A stretch of DNA of 64,000 nucleotides from Nocardia sp. NBC_01327. Lineage in GTDB: Bacteria > Actinomycetota > Actinomycetes > Mycobacteriales > Mycobacteriaceae. The first letter of the stretch is position 1, and each line of letters opens with the position of its first letter. The DNA is taken from positions 7,750,001-7,814,000 of the forward strand of contig NZ_CP108383.1 in NCBI RefSeq assembly GCF_035958815.1, read 5' to 3'. Shown here in pieces: positions 32,857-41,781 of this stretch. The position numbers and the translations under genes are program-made. The notes beneath the pieces were generated by a model. The model was not told the DNA's origin, ran no database searches, and worked only from the letters and a program-made list of their open reading frames with translations.

Positions 32857-33936
32857 TTGAGGCTGATCAATGGCCGTTACGAGCTACGGGAACTCGTCGG
32901 CAGAGGGGGAATGGCCGAGGTCTGGGACGCGTGGGACAGGCAGTTGCGTCGCCGGGTCGCGGTCAAGGTGCTCGATTCCGGGAGCTTGCTACCGCTGGAA
33001 CAGGATGAGCGGATTCAGCAGGAGCGGTTCGAGCGCGAGGCGCATATTGCCGCGCAGATGAACTGCGGGAATATCGTCATGGTGCACGATGCCGGCGTCT
33101 TCGTCGAAAACCGCAGGCGCTACCCGTTCTTGGTGATGGAGTTCATTCCGGGCGAGAACCTACGCCAGCATCTGCGCCATCCCGAGAACTGGTCGCTACC
33201 GAGCCTGCTCAGCATTCTCACCGACGCCCTCAGCGGCCTCGTCTACGCGCACTCCAAGCACGTTGTGCACCGGGATATCAAGCCCGAGAACATAATGATC
33301 GGCCCGGACGGCGCCGCGAAACTGGCCGACTTCGGCATTGCCATCGAGATGCGCGAGCATATCCAGCGCCTCACCCAGGCCCAGCGCGCGCTGGGCACCC
33401 AGCACTATTCGGCTCCGGAGTATCTGCACCACGGGCAGATCACCCACCTCAGCGATGTGTATTCCTTCGCCGTGGTCTGCTCCGAGATACTCCCCCGCGC
33501 CTACGGCCCCGCCGGTATTCCCGACGAACTCAAAGCGGTGCTGGATCGGTCACTTTCACCGGATCCGGCGCAGCGGCACCGGTCGGCGGCGGAATTCCAG
33601 CACTATTTCTGCGAGGCGCTCGAACGCGTTTCTAACGGCACCCGGCGCACCGTCCCGGACCAGCTGCGACAGACCCACACCTCGGTGCTGACCCCGGGCG
33701 CGCTCCGCGAGCCGGAGCCCGAAACCGCTGACCCGCTGATGTATTCGTCGACCTGGAATTTCTTCCTGATTCCCGCACTCGCGTCGCGGCAGCGGCTGCT
33801 CGCCGGACTGGCCAAGGACGACTACCGCTATGTCGCCGCCCTGTTCGGCGTCGCCGCGACGGCCGGAATCGTGCTCGGCGGACTGGTTTTCCTGCTGCTC
33901 GCCTGGCTGCTCGTGCAGGTCGGGAAGTTCGTGTGA
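32857..33936 (+). CDS. Membrane-anchored Ser/Thr protein kinase
   Basis: A 359-aa Hanks-type kinase. The glycine loop is GRGGMAEVWDA (residues 15-25), with Lys37 in VAVK, Glu in REAHIAAQ, HRDIKPEN (138-145), DFG (158-160) and APE (186-188). The C-lobe after residue 210 is shorter than usual. A linker follows and one membrane helix at about residues 326-354, so the kinase faces the cytoplasm and has almost no outer domain. That differs from PknB-type sensors. The TTG start at 32857 lies 5 codons before the kinase fold. It heads a four-gene operon with a small membrane peptide, a GTPase-like and a GAP1-like protein, which may be its substrates. Confidence 0.92.
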   Translation: MRLINGRYELRELVGRGGMAEVWDAWDRQLRRRVAVKVLDSGSLLPLEQDERIQQERFEREAHIAAQMNCGNIVMVHDAGVFVENRRRYPFLVMEFIPGENLRQHLRHPENWSLPSLLSILTDALSGLVYAHSKHVVHRDIKPENIMIGPDGAAKLADFGIAIEMREHIQRLTQAQRALGTQHYSAPEYLHHGQITHLSDVYSFAVVCSEILPRAYGPAGIPDELKAVLDRSLSPDPAQRHRSAAEFQHYFCEALERVSNGTRRTVPDQLRQTHTSVLTPGALREPEPETADPLMYSSTWNFFLIPALASRQRLLAGLAKDDYRYVAALFGVAATAGIVLGGLVFLLLAWLLVQVGKFV

Positions 33937-33946
33937 GGTGGGGGTA

Positions 33947-34093
33947 GTGAGAAATCGACAGGTGGGCATGGCATGGCAGCGGTACGTGTATCCGGGATCG
34001 CGTGCGTCGCACTGGCTTCGGACCGCCTTCCGGGTGGGCGTGGTGTTCTTCGCGGGCACGCTCGCCATATTCACCCTGGCGGTGCTCACGTGA
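33947..34093 (+). CDS. Single-span membrane micropeptide
   Basis: A 48-aa peptide between the kinase and GTPase genes, with 10-bp gaps on each side. The N-terminal half is basic and aromatic (MAWQRYVYPGSRASHWLRTA). The second half is one hydrophobic helix (FRVGVVFFAGTLAIFTLAVL) ending at the C-terminus. GTG 33947 follows GGTGGGGGTA; ATG 33968, preceded by AGGTGG, would give 41 aa. The kinase has a similar C-terminal anchor, so a helix-helix partner role is possible. It is not recognised as a known family. Confidence 0.65.
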   Translation: MRNRQVGMAWQRYVYPGSRASHWLRTAFRVGVVFFAGTLAIFTLAVLT

Positions 34094-34103
34094 GGTACCC
34101 GGC

Positions 34104-35294
34104 GTGAGAACCGTCTGCCTGAACTGCCTGAACGAATTCACCTACGACCGCGAGCGCAATCGCTGGTACACCGTCATCCGCCAGCGCAACGGCGGTCATG
34201 CGAAACAGATCGAAACCTATTTCGACAAGCTGAATCTGCGCTGCCCGAACGGATGTGAGATCGATCCGGTCATCCTGGACCATCCGACGAAGGTGATCGG
34301 ATTCGTCGGCGAATCGGCCTCCTCCAAGAGCCATCTGATCGTATCCATGATCCATTCGATGATGAACGATCCGAAGCTCGCCGCACGGTTCTCCTTCATC
34401 GTCTCCCCCAAATCGGCGAGCCTGTGGACCGCCCTGGAGGCCCGGCTCCTGGATCGCCGTGCGCTCGACGCCACCGGGCCGCGGCGCATGGCCATGGAAC
34501 CGACCCGCCACGTCGACGGCATCTCCACCTCGACGCAGCGGCAGACGCAGGGTCATACCTGGGCCGGGCTGGAGCAGCGCAAACCCATTCTGGTGACGGT
34601 GTATTCGGTGCACACCGCGAGCGCCGTCAATCTCGCCTTCATCGATGTGGCGGGTGAGGATATCGCCGACGGTGCGGTCGCCGCGCGGGTGAGTCCGCAT
34701 CTGGCGGTGGCCGATTTCCTGTGGTTTGTGGTGCCGTCCACGCTGAACAAGCAGTATCTGGCGCTCATGCGGGAACAGGCCGATCCCGACAATCAGGAAA
34801 GCCTGGCCAATACCGTCGAACATTCGCAGACCGTCGGGCGCACCACGCTCATGATCGATCAGATCGCCAAACTCTGGCGGGCGGCCAACAGCTACCCCAT
34901 CCAGCTGCCGATCGAACCGCCCCGCGTGCACGTCTCGACCATTGTCGCCAAGACCGATCTGCTGTCGCTCATCGATCTGCCCGATCTGAATATGGTTGCA
35001 CCACCGTCGAATTGGTCGGACAGCCCGGTGAGCAGCAATGGCTCGGGCAACTCCTACGATCCGGTCCAGATCGTGCAGCGCAGTGAGATCACCCGAAATC
35101 TGGTGCGGCGGCTGTTTCCGGCCGTCGATTCGGCGCTGTCCATCCATTTCCCCTGGAATATGTACTTCCCGGTGTCGGCGGTGGGTTGCGGAAAGCGCAG
35201 CAATGGCACGTATCCGGTGTTCAAACCCTATGGTGCGGCCGATCCGGTGGTCTACATGCTGGACATGATCGAGGAGCTACGGGCCTACCGATGA
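34104..35294 (+). CDS. Zinc-ribbon P-loop GTPase-like protein (DO-GTPase2-type)
   Basis: A 396-aa soluble protein. The N-terminal ribbon has Cys5/Cys8 and Cys47/Cys51 (CLNC, CPNGC). The P-loop region is GFVGESASSKSH (residues 66-77), with Ser instead of the last Gly of GxxxxGKS. A switch or Walker B-like strand FIDVAGED lies at residues 179-186, and IVAKTD (280-285) takes the place of NKxD. This order matches TRAFAC-type GTPases predicted in bacterial conflict and signalling operons with GTPase-associated protein 1; that match is from memory of the family. The GTG start at 34104 puts the first Cys at residue 5. The stop overlaps the next start (ATGA). Confidence 0.75.
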   Translation: MRTVCLNCLNEFTYDRERNRWYTVIRQRNGGHAKQIETYFDKLNLRCPNGCEIDPVILDHPTKVIGFVGESASSKSHLIVSMIHSMMNDPKLAARFSFIVSPKSASLWTALEARLLDRRALDATGPRRMAMEPTRHVDGISTSTQRQTQGHTWAGLEQRKPILVTVYSVHTASAVNLAFIDVAGEDIADGAVAARVSPHLAVADFLWFVVPSTLNKQYLALMREQADPDNQESLANTVEHSQTVGRTTLMIDQIAKLWRAANSYPIQLPIEPPRVHVSTIVAKTDLLSLIDLPDLNMVAPPSNWSDSPVSSNGSGNSYDPVQIVQRSEITRNLVRRLFPAVDSALSIHFPWNMYFPVSAVGCGKRSNGTYPVFKPYGAADPVVYMLDMIEELRAYR

Positions 35295-37504
35295 CAGGAT
35301 TTCCGCAACTGCTGTGTGGGTGGGCACTGGTCAATCTCGAATCCTCCGGCGCCGGTGTCGGTGTGGTGGCGCGGTCCGGAAACTGGCCTGCCGCACTGGG
35401 TTCCACGGTGCGTGAGCTCGGCTCACTGGTGACTCTGCCCGACGGCGAGTACTCCGCGACGCCCGAATCGTTCGTACTGGAATTCCGGATTGCCCGGGGG
35501 CTGGCCGTCGCGGGCCTCAAGACACCGTCGGAGGTTCGGCCGGGCACCTGCATCACACATCTGGTGGCCGGTGAATGTGGTGCGCTGGACGGGATTACGG
35601 CGCTGCTGATGCACGAGTCCGGCGAATTGCTGACCTCCTTGAACGGATCGGTATCGCCCACCGAACACTGGCCGCTCGCCGATCCGGCACCGGAAACCGA
35701 CGAGGAGATCTTCGCCGCGGCGACCCTGGCCGCGCTCGCGGACCCGTGGCTACCGGCGCTGGCCGGTGCGGTGCTCGCACATCTCGCCGGACAGGGACCG
35801 GGCATCACCCTGCACGTCGCCAGCGCCCGGGACGCCGTCACCATGCTGCAGGCGCTGTACGGGATGATCCCGCGAAACGCCCTGCAGGAGTTGACATTCT
35901 CGACCGGTCCGGGACAGCCGTCCGAGCCTCCGTCGATCGTGACCGTGATCGGCACGGACACCCCGTCCCCCGATCGCGTCACCATCAACCCGGACAGCTC
36001 CGCCGACGAATCCGGGGACACCTACCCGAGTCTCGGCCGGACCATTGTCGAGCACCGCCGCGCCGGTGTGGTGCTGCCCGCCGAACTCGCGACGGTGCAC
36101 GACATCCGGCAGTGGTGCTACCAGCAGCATCTGCGCACCGTCGATCCCGCACTGCTCGACGATGCCCAGCTGGTACAGGTGATCACCGATCCGGGCCTGA
36201 CGCCGGAGTGGTTCGACAACACCGCGGTCGCCCGGCGCGCGATCCATCTGGCCCTCGACAAGACCGCTGTCACAACGGCATTGGCGCATATGGACCATCT
36301 GCCGAGCGTGCGCACCGCCTTCGAACAGACGCTGATCGAATGCGTCATGAACGACAATCGCCGCCGCAACCGCGCGACACAGGTCGCCCATCAGCTCGGC
36401 TTCGATATCAGCGCGGTCGTGACCGCCTCGGCCTTTCAGCGACTCGAGAACGGCACGCTCACCGCGAGCGATGCGAAAACCGTGTGGCCGCAACTACAGC
36501 ACGACTGGACCACCGGCGAGGCCGCCGACCGGAGCGTGGTCGTCGAACGGCTGCACCAGCATCGCGCCCTGCGCGAGTTCACCATCGGATCGCGCGATCG
36601 CGCCCTGGTGTACGAGACGGTGCGCGCCGAGATCAATGATCCGGCGGTCCATACCGGGAGCAGTCAGCTGCTGCGCAGCGCCATGTACAGCCATCTGCCG
36701 ATCGTCGCGCAGCTCATGGTGAACGCCTCCTGCACCAGCCGGGACCGCTACCTCCTCGAACAGCTCATGGCGTGCGCACCCGCGGATCGCCTGGCGCCGT
36801 TGATCGCCGAGTGCATGCGCTATGCGGGTGTGGACGCCTTCGAACTCATGAAGGCCGTCACCATCGTGCGGGCCGAGCCGGCCGAGCTGGTCGAAGCGCT
36901 GCAACCGGCGTGGACTTCGCTGCGGCAGACGCTCGGCCTGCCGCAGGCGGTGGAGAGCCTGACCGTGCTCACGGCCGAGCAGCCGGAGCCCTCGCGTTCT
37001 CGTCTGCGCCACAACATATTCCAGCGCAGCCGCAACAGAGGTCACTGGACGAAGACCGAGGTGTCCGGCATCATCCACGCCGCCGCCGAAGACCCCCTGG
37101 TGATCGAGGAGAACTTCGGGATCCTGCGCGCGGCAATCGATTCCGATATGGAATTCGTCGCGGTCTGCATGGCCGGCCGCTCCGCCGCCGCCGAGGGTGA
37201 GGTGGTGCTGCACCAAATCCTCGGCTGCACCCCGCGCGAACAACTCCCCGCCCTCATCACCAGCTGCGCCCAGCAGCGCGATCTCGAACCGCTGACACTG
37301 CTGCGCGCGATCTGCGGCCTCGAACCGTCCCCCGAAGCGCTGGTCGCCATGCTCTCCAGCGGATGGCCCCACCTGCGCACCCACCTCGACCTCCCCCGCC
37401 GCATCGCCAACCTGGTGAGCCTGGACCCCACTGCAACCCATCCCCCGCGACTCCAGCCCCCAGATCGCCCGAAGAAGGCGCGCCGCAACCCCTTCGGCCG
37501 CTAG
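35291..37504 (+). CDS. Large GAP1-like (GTPase-associated protein 1) protein
   Basis: A 737-aa soluble protein, fourth in the kinase operon. Residues 1-140 begin FPQLLCGWALVNLESSGAGV and contain ARSGNWPA and HLVAGECGALDG, resembling the GAP1 N-terminal domain. Residues 165-240 include VTMLQALYGMIPRNALQELT, the pattern of the GAP1 middle domain. The remaining 490 residues are mostly helical with no catalytic motif, and the tail is basic (RPKKARRNPFGR). GAP1 proteins are predicted to assist or sense the GTPase encoded next to them. The domain match is moderate and made by eye. It is convergent with the condensation-domain gene, 6 bp away. Confidence 0.7.
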   Translation: MTGFPQLLCGWALVNLESSGAGVGVVARSGNWPAALGSTVRELGSLVTLPDGEYSATPESFVLEFRIARGLAVAGLKTPSEVRPGTCITHLVAGECGALDGITALLMHESGELLTSLNGSVSPTEHWPLADPAPETDEEIFAAATLAALADPWLPALAGAVLAHLAGQGPGITLHVASARDAVTMLQALYGMIPRNALQELTFSTGPGQPSEPPSIVTVIGTDTPSPDRVTINPDSSADESGDTYPSLGRTIVEHRRAGVVLPAELATVHDIRQWCYQQHLRTVDPALLDDAQLVQVITDPGLTPEWFDNTAVARRAIHLALDKTAVTTALAHMDHLPSVRTAFEQTLIECVMNDNRRRNRATQVAHQLGFDISAVVTASAFQRLENGTLTASDAKTVWPQLQHDWTTGEAADRSVVVERLHQHRALREFTIGSRDRALVYETVRAEINDPAVHTGSSQLLRSAMYSHLPIVAQLMVNASCTSRDRYLLEQLMACAPADRLAPLIAECMRYAGVDAFELMKAVTIVRAEPAELVEALQPAWTSLRQTLGLPQAVESLTVLTAEQPEPSRSRLRHNIFQRSRNRGHWTKTEVSGIIHAAAEDPLVIEENFGILRAAIDSDMEFVAVCMAGRSAAAEGEVVLHQILGCTPREQLPALITSCAQQRDLEPLTLLRAICGLEPSPEALVAMLSSGWPHLRTHLDLPRRIANLVSLDPTATHPPRLQPPDRPKKARRNPFGR

Positions 37505-37510
37505 CCCTGC

Positions 37511-39013
37511 TCAGCAGGAGGCGGGGCGGGGGCGGCCGGCGCGGCGGCTGCGGCGGCGGGGGGCGGAATCCAGGAGTGGGGACAGTGGGCCGTCGTAGCC
37601 GGTGGCGATCAATCGGACTGTGGCGTGGAACTTTTCGACGAAGCGCTCGGCGGTGTCGCGGTCGAAGAGGGCGGTCGGGTAGAGGAAGGGGCCGTTGATG
37701 CCGGTGGGGGCGCCGGTGTGGTCGTAGTGCTCGGTGAGGCCGAATTCCAGATCGTGTTTGGCGCGCACCACGCCGGTCGGGACCTCGGTCACGGTCAGGC
37801 CGCGGCCGGTCACCGCGCCGGGGGGATCGGCCTCGGCGCGCTGCAGGATGAGGGTGGCCTGGAAGAGCGGGTGGCTCGGATCCTGTGGGAGGCAGCGCAG
37901 CAGACGGGGATTGGAGGTATCCGGATTCGCGAACGCCGCCAGCGCAACCCGGCGCACCTGCTCGAGCAGTTCGGTCATATCGGCGGCGCGGTCCAGGCGG
38001 ATGCGCATGAGGACGTCATCGGCCAGATTGCCGACGATATCCGCGAGCAGCGGATCATCACGACCGGAGACGGCGGTCGCCACCGTGACGTCCGAGGATT
38101 TCGCGAAGGCCGCGACACTCACCGCGAAGGCGGTCTGCAGCATCATGAAAACACTCGAGCCCACCCGCCGCGCGCGGCACAGCAGATCACGGTGCACGTC
38201 GGCGTCGAACTGCACCTGGACCAGATCCCCGGTGGCCTCGCGGTGGACCGGACACGTTCTGTCATAGGGCAATTCGAGCGGCATGGGCCGTCCGACCAGA
38301 TTATTGGCCCAGTACCGCAGCTGGGTGCTGGCGCGGCTGCACGGATCCTCGTACGCGCCCAGGTACTCGTGCTTCCACAGCGTGTAATCGATGTAGTCGA
38401 CCGGCAGCGGCGGCCAGGCGGGCGCCTGCCGTGCGGTCCGGGCGCCGTACGCGGTGACCAGATCTCGCAGCAGCGGCCCGATCGAGGCGCCGTCCAGGGA
38501 GATGTGGTGAACCACCAGGGCCAGCACCACATCTCGCGCGCCGAGCCGATAGACGCGGGCCCGGATCGGAACCTCGGTGGCGAGATCGAAGGCGTCACCG
38601 CTGAATTCGGCGAGCCGCTCGGTGAGCTCGCCCGCGAAGCTGTCGACGACGGACACCTCGATCCGCGCCACATCGGCGTCCATGACCACCTGGATGGGCC
38701 CGTGCGCGGTGGCCGGATAGCAGGTGCGCAGCGGTGCGTGCCGGCGCATCACATCATCGATGGCGGCAATCAGCGCACCAATATTTACCGCCTGTCCACG
38801 AATGCGAAACGCGCGAGCAACATTCCAGTCAGCTGAGTAGCCGGCGGCCGCCGCATGCCACATGCGCTCCTGCGCCGGAGCCAGCGGGATTCTCGGTGCG
38901 CGTGGCATGCGCCGCAAAGGCTTCGGCTCTGCGATGATTTGCAGGAATTCAGCGACGTCAGCGGGTTTACGACGCACCACCGGGCTCGTCCAGGCAGCAA
39001 CCGGTAGGGACAT
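37511..39013 (-). CDS. Stand-alone condensation-domain protein
   Basis: A 500-aa protein made of one NRPS-type condensation domain. The catalytic HHxxxDG motif is intact (VVHHISLDGASIG). The N-terminal LAPAQERMWHAAAAG start and the C-terminal KHDLEFGLTE plus LFDRDTAERFVEKF region match the usual C1 and C5-C7 motifs. No adenylation or carrier domain is present, so it must join acyl and amino or hydroxyl groups supplied by other proteins, or act like PapA acyltransferases. The ATG at 39013 has AGAGGA upstream. A P450 follows 288 bp away on the same strand, with no NRPS nearby. Confidence 0.85.
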   Translation of the reverse strand: MSLPVAAWTSPVVRRKPADVAEFLQIIAEPKPLRRMPRAPRIPLAPAQERMWHAAAAGYSADWNVARAFRIRGQAVNIGALIAAIDDVMRRHAPLRTCYPATAHGPIQVVMDADVARIEVSVVDSFAGELTERLAEFSGDAFDLATEVPIRARVYRLGARDVVLALVVHHISLDGASIGPLLRDLVTAYGARTARQAPAWPPLPVDYIDYTLWKHEYLGAYEDPCSRASTQLRYWANNLVGRPMPLELPYDRTCPVHREATGDLVQVQFDADVHRDLLCRARRVGSSVFMMLQTAFAVSVAAFAKSSDVTVATAVSGRDDPLLADIVGNLADDVLMRIRLDRAADMTELLEQVRRVALAAFANPDTSNPRLLRCLPQDPSHPLFQATLILQRAEADPPGAVTGRGLTVTEVPTGVVRAKHDLEFGLTEHYDHTGAPTGINGPFLYPTALFDRDTAERFVEKFHATVRLIATGYDGPLSPLLDSAPRRRSRRAGRPRPASC

Positions 39014-39301
39014 CGACGCCGTCCTCTCAGCTGCCACGCATGCAGATCACCGCCGCCCCATAAATCCGGCAGCACTGCAGGACGACAGTCCGGCCACCGT
39101 AGCAAAGGCGAGGCTATTCCGGGCGGTCAGAAAAGAGACACAGACCACTAGCGGATGAACGTTTAGCGAGGGCCCGTCACCGCGATGTCGTCAGGTGCGG
39201 CCGCGCGCGACCTCGATCCCGGGCGCCGAGGGATGCGCAACGCACTCGGATTGTGCGAAATCCTTGCGCGGGCCGATGCTCGCGGCGCCCGGGAGCCCTA
39301 C
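39014..39301. other. Intergenic region without gene
   Basis: 288 bp between the condensation-domain start and the P450 stop. I see no conserved frame, no strong hairpin and no clear operator. Confidence 0.6.
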
Positions 39302-40477
39302 TCAGCGCCGGGTGACGGTGGTCGGCAGGCTCGCGAATCCGCGATTGTTCGAGGAGTGGATGCGCCGCAGCCCGGACTCGTCGATCTCGTAATCGGAGAC
39401 GGCGGCGGCGACCTCCTGCAGGGCGATACGCAGTTCCAGCAGCGCCAGATTCGAGCCGAGGCAGTGGTGGCGGCCGCTGCCGAAGACCAGGGAGTCGCTG
39501 GTATCGCGATCCAGATCGAAGACGTCCGGATCGGTGAACACCTCCGGATCACGATTGGCCGCACCGGTGAGCAGCAGTATCCGGGCGCCGGCCGGGATAT
39601 CCGTACCGTGCAGCGATATGGCCTCGGTCGTGGTGCGCAAGGCGCTCTGCGACGAGGGATCCCAGCGCATGGACTCGTCGATCCAATCCTCGACCCGCCC
39701 GCCCAGGGCGAGGCGGCGCTGATCGGGGTGCAGCCACGCCGCATGCCAGGCATTGCCGAACGTCAGCATGGCGGTCTCGATACCCGCGCCCACGAGCAGG
39801 ATGAGAACGCCGACAATCTCCTCCGGCGTCAGCCGATCGTCACCGTCGGCCGCATCGAGCAGCCCCGACAACAAATCGTCGCGGCGCTCTTTACTGCGTT
39901 CGATGGTGAGCTCGGTGTAGTAGCCGACCAGTGCGCCGATGGCCTGCATGGCCTCGGGCCGCAGATCGGTGGACTCCTCATCGGTGTACATGATCTCCAT
40001 GCCGAGCTTGCGAATCATTTCGCGATCGGCCTCGGGCACGCCGACCAGTTCGGAGATCACATCGGTCGGGAACGGCCCGGCGAAATCGGTCATGAGATCG
40101 AAGCTGCCGCGTTCGAGCAGCGGGTCCAGCACGCCGCGCGCGATCTCCTGTAGTCGCGGGGCCAGCGACTGCACCCGATGGGCGGTGAAGGCGCGGGTCA
40201 CCAGACCGCGCAGCCGGGTGTGCTTGGGCGGATCCATGGCGACGAAGGAGAAGAAGCGTTCCGCCTGCGGCCCCCAGAAGGCGGGCTCCATCCGCAGCCC
40301 GTTCACGCTGGAGAAACGCTCCGAATCCCGGAGCGCGGCCAGCACGTCGGCGTGCCTGGAGAGCGCCCAGAAGTCGTCGGTATCGTTCCGGTAGACGGGA
40401 GCCTCGGTACGCAGCCTGGCATAGTGGGGATACGGATCGGCGTGAATTTCGAAGTCGTATGGGCTGTAGCGCGACAT
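39302..40477 (-). CDS. Cytochrome P450
   Basis: A 391-aa soluble bacterial P450 with all landmarks intact: I-helix LVGAGIETA, K-helix DESMRWDP (ExxR) and haem loop FGSGRHHCLGSNLA. The pattern resembles actinobacterial CYPs of the CYP105/107-like clan, but the family cannot be set by eye. It needs redox partners not encoded here. The ATG at 40477 is preferred to the in-frame TTG at 40483. It diverges from the methyltransferase gene at 40512, with only 34 bp between, so promoters overlap. Its substrate could be a product of the nearby condensation protein; that is speculative. Confidence 0.92.
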   Translation of the reverse strand: MSRYSPYDFEIHADPYPHYARLRTEAPVYRNDTDDFWALSRHADVLAALRDSERFSSVNGLRMEPAFWGPQAERFFSFVAMDPPKHTRLRGLVTRAFTAHRVQSLAPRLQEIARGVLDPLLERGSFDLMTDFAGPFPTDVISELVGVPEADREMIRKLGMEIMYTDEESTDLRPEAMQAIGALVGYYTELTIERSKERRDDLLSGLLDAADGDDRLTPEEIVGVLILLVGAGIETAMLTFGNAWHAAWLHPDQRRLALGGRVEDWIDESMRWDPSSQSALRTTTEAISLHGTDIPAGARILLLTGAANRDPEVFTDPDVFDLDRDTSDSLVFGSGRHHCLGSNLALLELRIALQEVAAAVSDYEIDESGLRRIHSSNNRGFASLPTTVTRR

Positions 40478-40511
40478 GAGCAAACACTAATCGAATTGGA
40501 TTGGGAGCGTA

Positions 40512-41324
40512 GTGAACTCGGAATCGGCAGCGGAGCGCATCGACACGACCAAACCGCATCCGGCCCGTCGTTACGACTATTGGCTGGGCGGTAAGGACAA
40601 CTACGCCGCCGACCGCGAGTCCGCCGACGCGGTGGCCGAGGCCTTCCCGACCGTCCGGCTGGCCGCGGTGGAGAACCGCAACTTCCTGCGCCGGGTCACC
40701 GCGTACCTGACCGCCGAAACCGGCATCCGCCAGTTCCTGGACATCGGCGCGGGCCTGCCCACCGCGGGCAATGTGCACGAGATCGCCCAGGGCATCGCCC
40801 CCGAATCACGCATCGTCTACGTGGACAACGACCCCATCGTGCTCATGCACGCGCGCACCCTGCTCGACAGCGCCCCCGAGGGCGCGACCGCCTATCTGGA
40901 CGCGGACCTGCGCGATCCGGAGCGGATTCTGTCCCATCCGGATCTGCTGGCCACCCTGGATCTGAACGAGCCGGTGGCGCTGATGCTGGTCGCCATCATG
41001 CACTTCTTCACCGATGAGACCCGCCCCTACGAACTGGTGCGCACCCTGTGCGAGGCACTGCCGCCGGGCAGCCACCTGGTCATGTCGCATGCCACCAACG
41101 ACTACCTCGACGACGAGGATGTGGCCCGCACCCGCGAGGCCAATCAGCGCAGCGGAGTTCCCTTCCAGCTCCGCTCCAGCGCCGAGTTCGCGAAATTCTT
41201 CTCCGGGTTCGATATGGTCGCGCCGGGCATCACCTCGGTGACGGCATGGCGGCCGGACGAATGGCGGCCGCATCCGCGCGCGGAGGCCGTCTCCATGCTC
41301 GGCGGCGTCGCGCATATCTCGTAG
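40512..41324 (+). CDS. DUF574-type SAM-dependent methyltransferase
   Basis: A 270-aa protein of the actinobacterial DUF574 group (methyltransferase family 19). It begins with the diagnostic HPARRYDYWLGGKDNYAADR, then SAM motif I FLDIGAGLPTAGNVHE, and the YVDNDPIVLMHAR acidic loop that binds the ribose. Such genes are numerous in Nocardia and Streptomyces and their substrates are mostly unknown. The GTG at 40512 follows GGGAG. It diverges from the P450 at 40477. Confidence 0.9.
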   Translation: MNSESAAERIDTTKPHPARRYDYWLGGKDNYAADRESADAVAEAFPTVRLAAVENRNFLRRVTAYLTAETGIRQFLDIGAGLPTAGNVHEIAQGIAPESRIVYVDNDPIVLMHARTLLDSAPEGATAYLDADLRDPERILSHPDLLATLDLNEPVALMLVAIMHFFTDETRPYELVRTLCEALPPGSHLVMSHATNDYLDDEDVARTREANQRSGVPFQLRSSAEFAKFFSGFDMVAPGITSVTAWRPDEWRPHPRAEAVSMLGGVAHIS

Positions 41325-41343
41325 CGCAGCGCCCGTCCTCGGC

Positions 41344-41781
41344 TCAGAGCCTGCCGACGTCCTTCAGCACGCGCCGGGCCTGCGCGAACAGCATGCCGAC
41401 ATTCACGGTTTTGCGGCAGACGACCACGATGACGACATCTTCGCGACTCTCGGTGCGGACGAACAGGTGTGTCAGGTTATCGCTGTTGACCAGAATCTCC
41501 TGGAAGTAGTGCCGGTCCAATCGGACACCGCGGCGCTCCTTCCAAATGTCCTCGATCATCACCACATTGCGGCCCTGGAACAGATCCAGGGTGGCCGCGG
41601 CGAGCAGATCGAGTACCTCCTGCGGATGATTGTCGACGGTCTCGACGGCCAGCAGCATTCCGGTGGTCATATCGATCGCACCGGCGGCCAGGCACTCCGG
41701 GACTTCCGATCGCAGGGTCTTGACCAGAACTCCGATGCGGTCGGACAGACTTCCGGGACCTGTCGCGTTCGAGGTATTCAT
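41344..41781 (-). CDS. Roadblock/LC7-like protein
   Basis: A 145-aa single-domain protein with the roadblock/longin-like pattern: an N-terminal helix (LSDRIGVLVKTLRSEVPECL), a strand pair (GAIDMTTGMLLAVETVDN), and a central helix with FQEILVNSDNLTHLFVRTES leading to the last strands. Roadblock proteins are dimeric platforms for small GTPases in bacterial signalling. The ATG overlaps the stop of the PATAN-type gene in ATGA, so the two are co-translated. Its GTPase partner is not adjacent. Confidence 0.65.
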   Translation of the reverse strand: MNTSNATGPGSLSDRIGVLVKTLRSEVPECLAAGAIDMTTGMLLAVETVDNHPQEVLDLLAAATLDLFQGRNVVMIEDIWKERRGVRLDRHYFQEILVNSDNLTHLFVRTESREDVVIVVVCRKTVNVGMLFAQARRVLKDVGRL

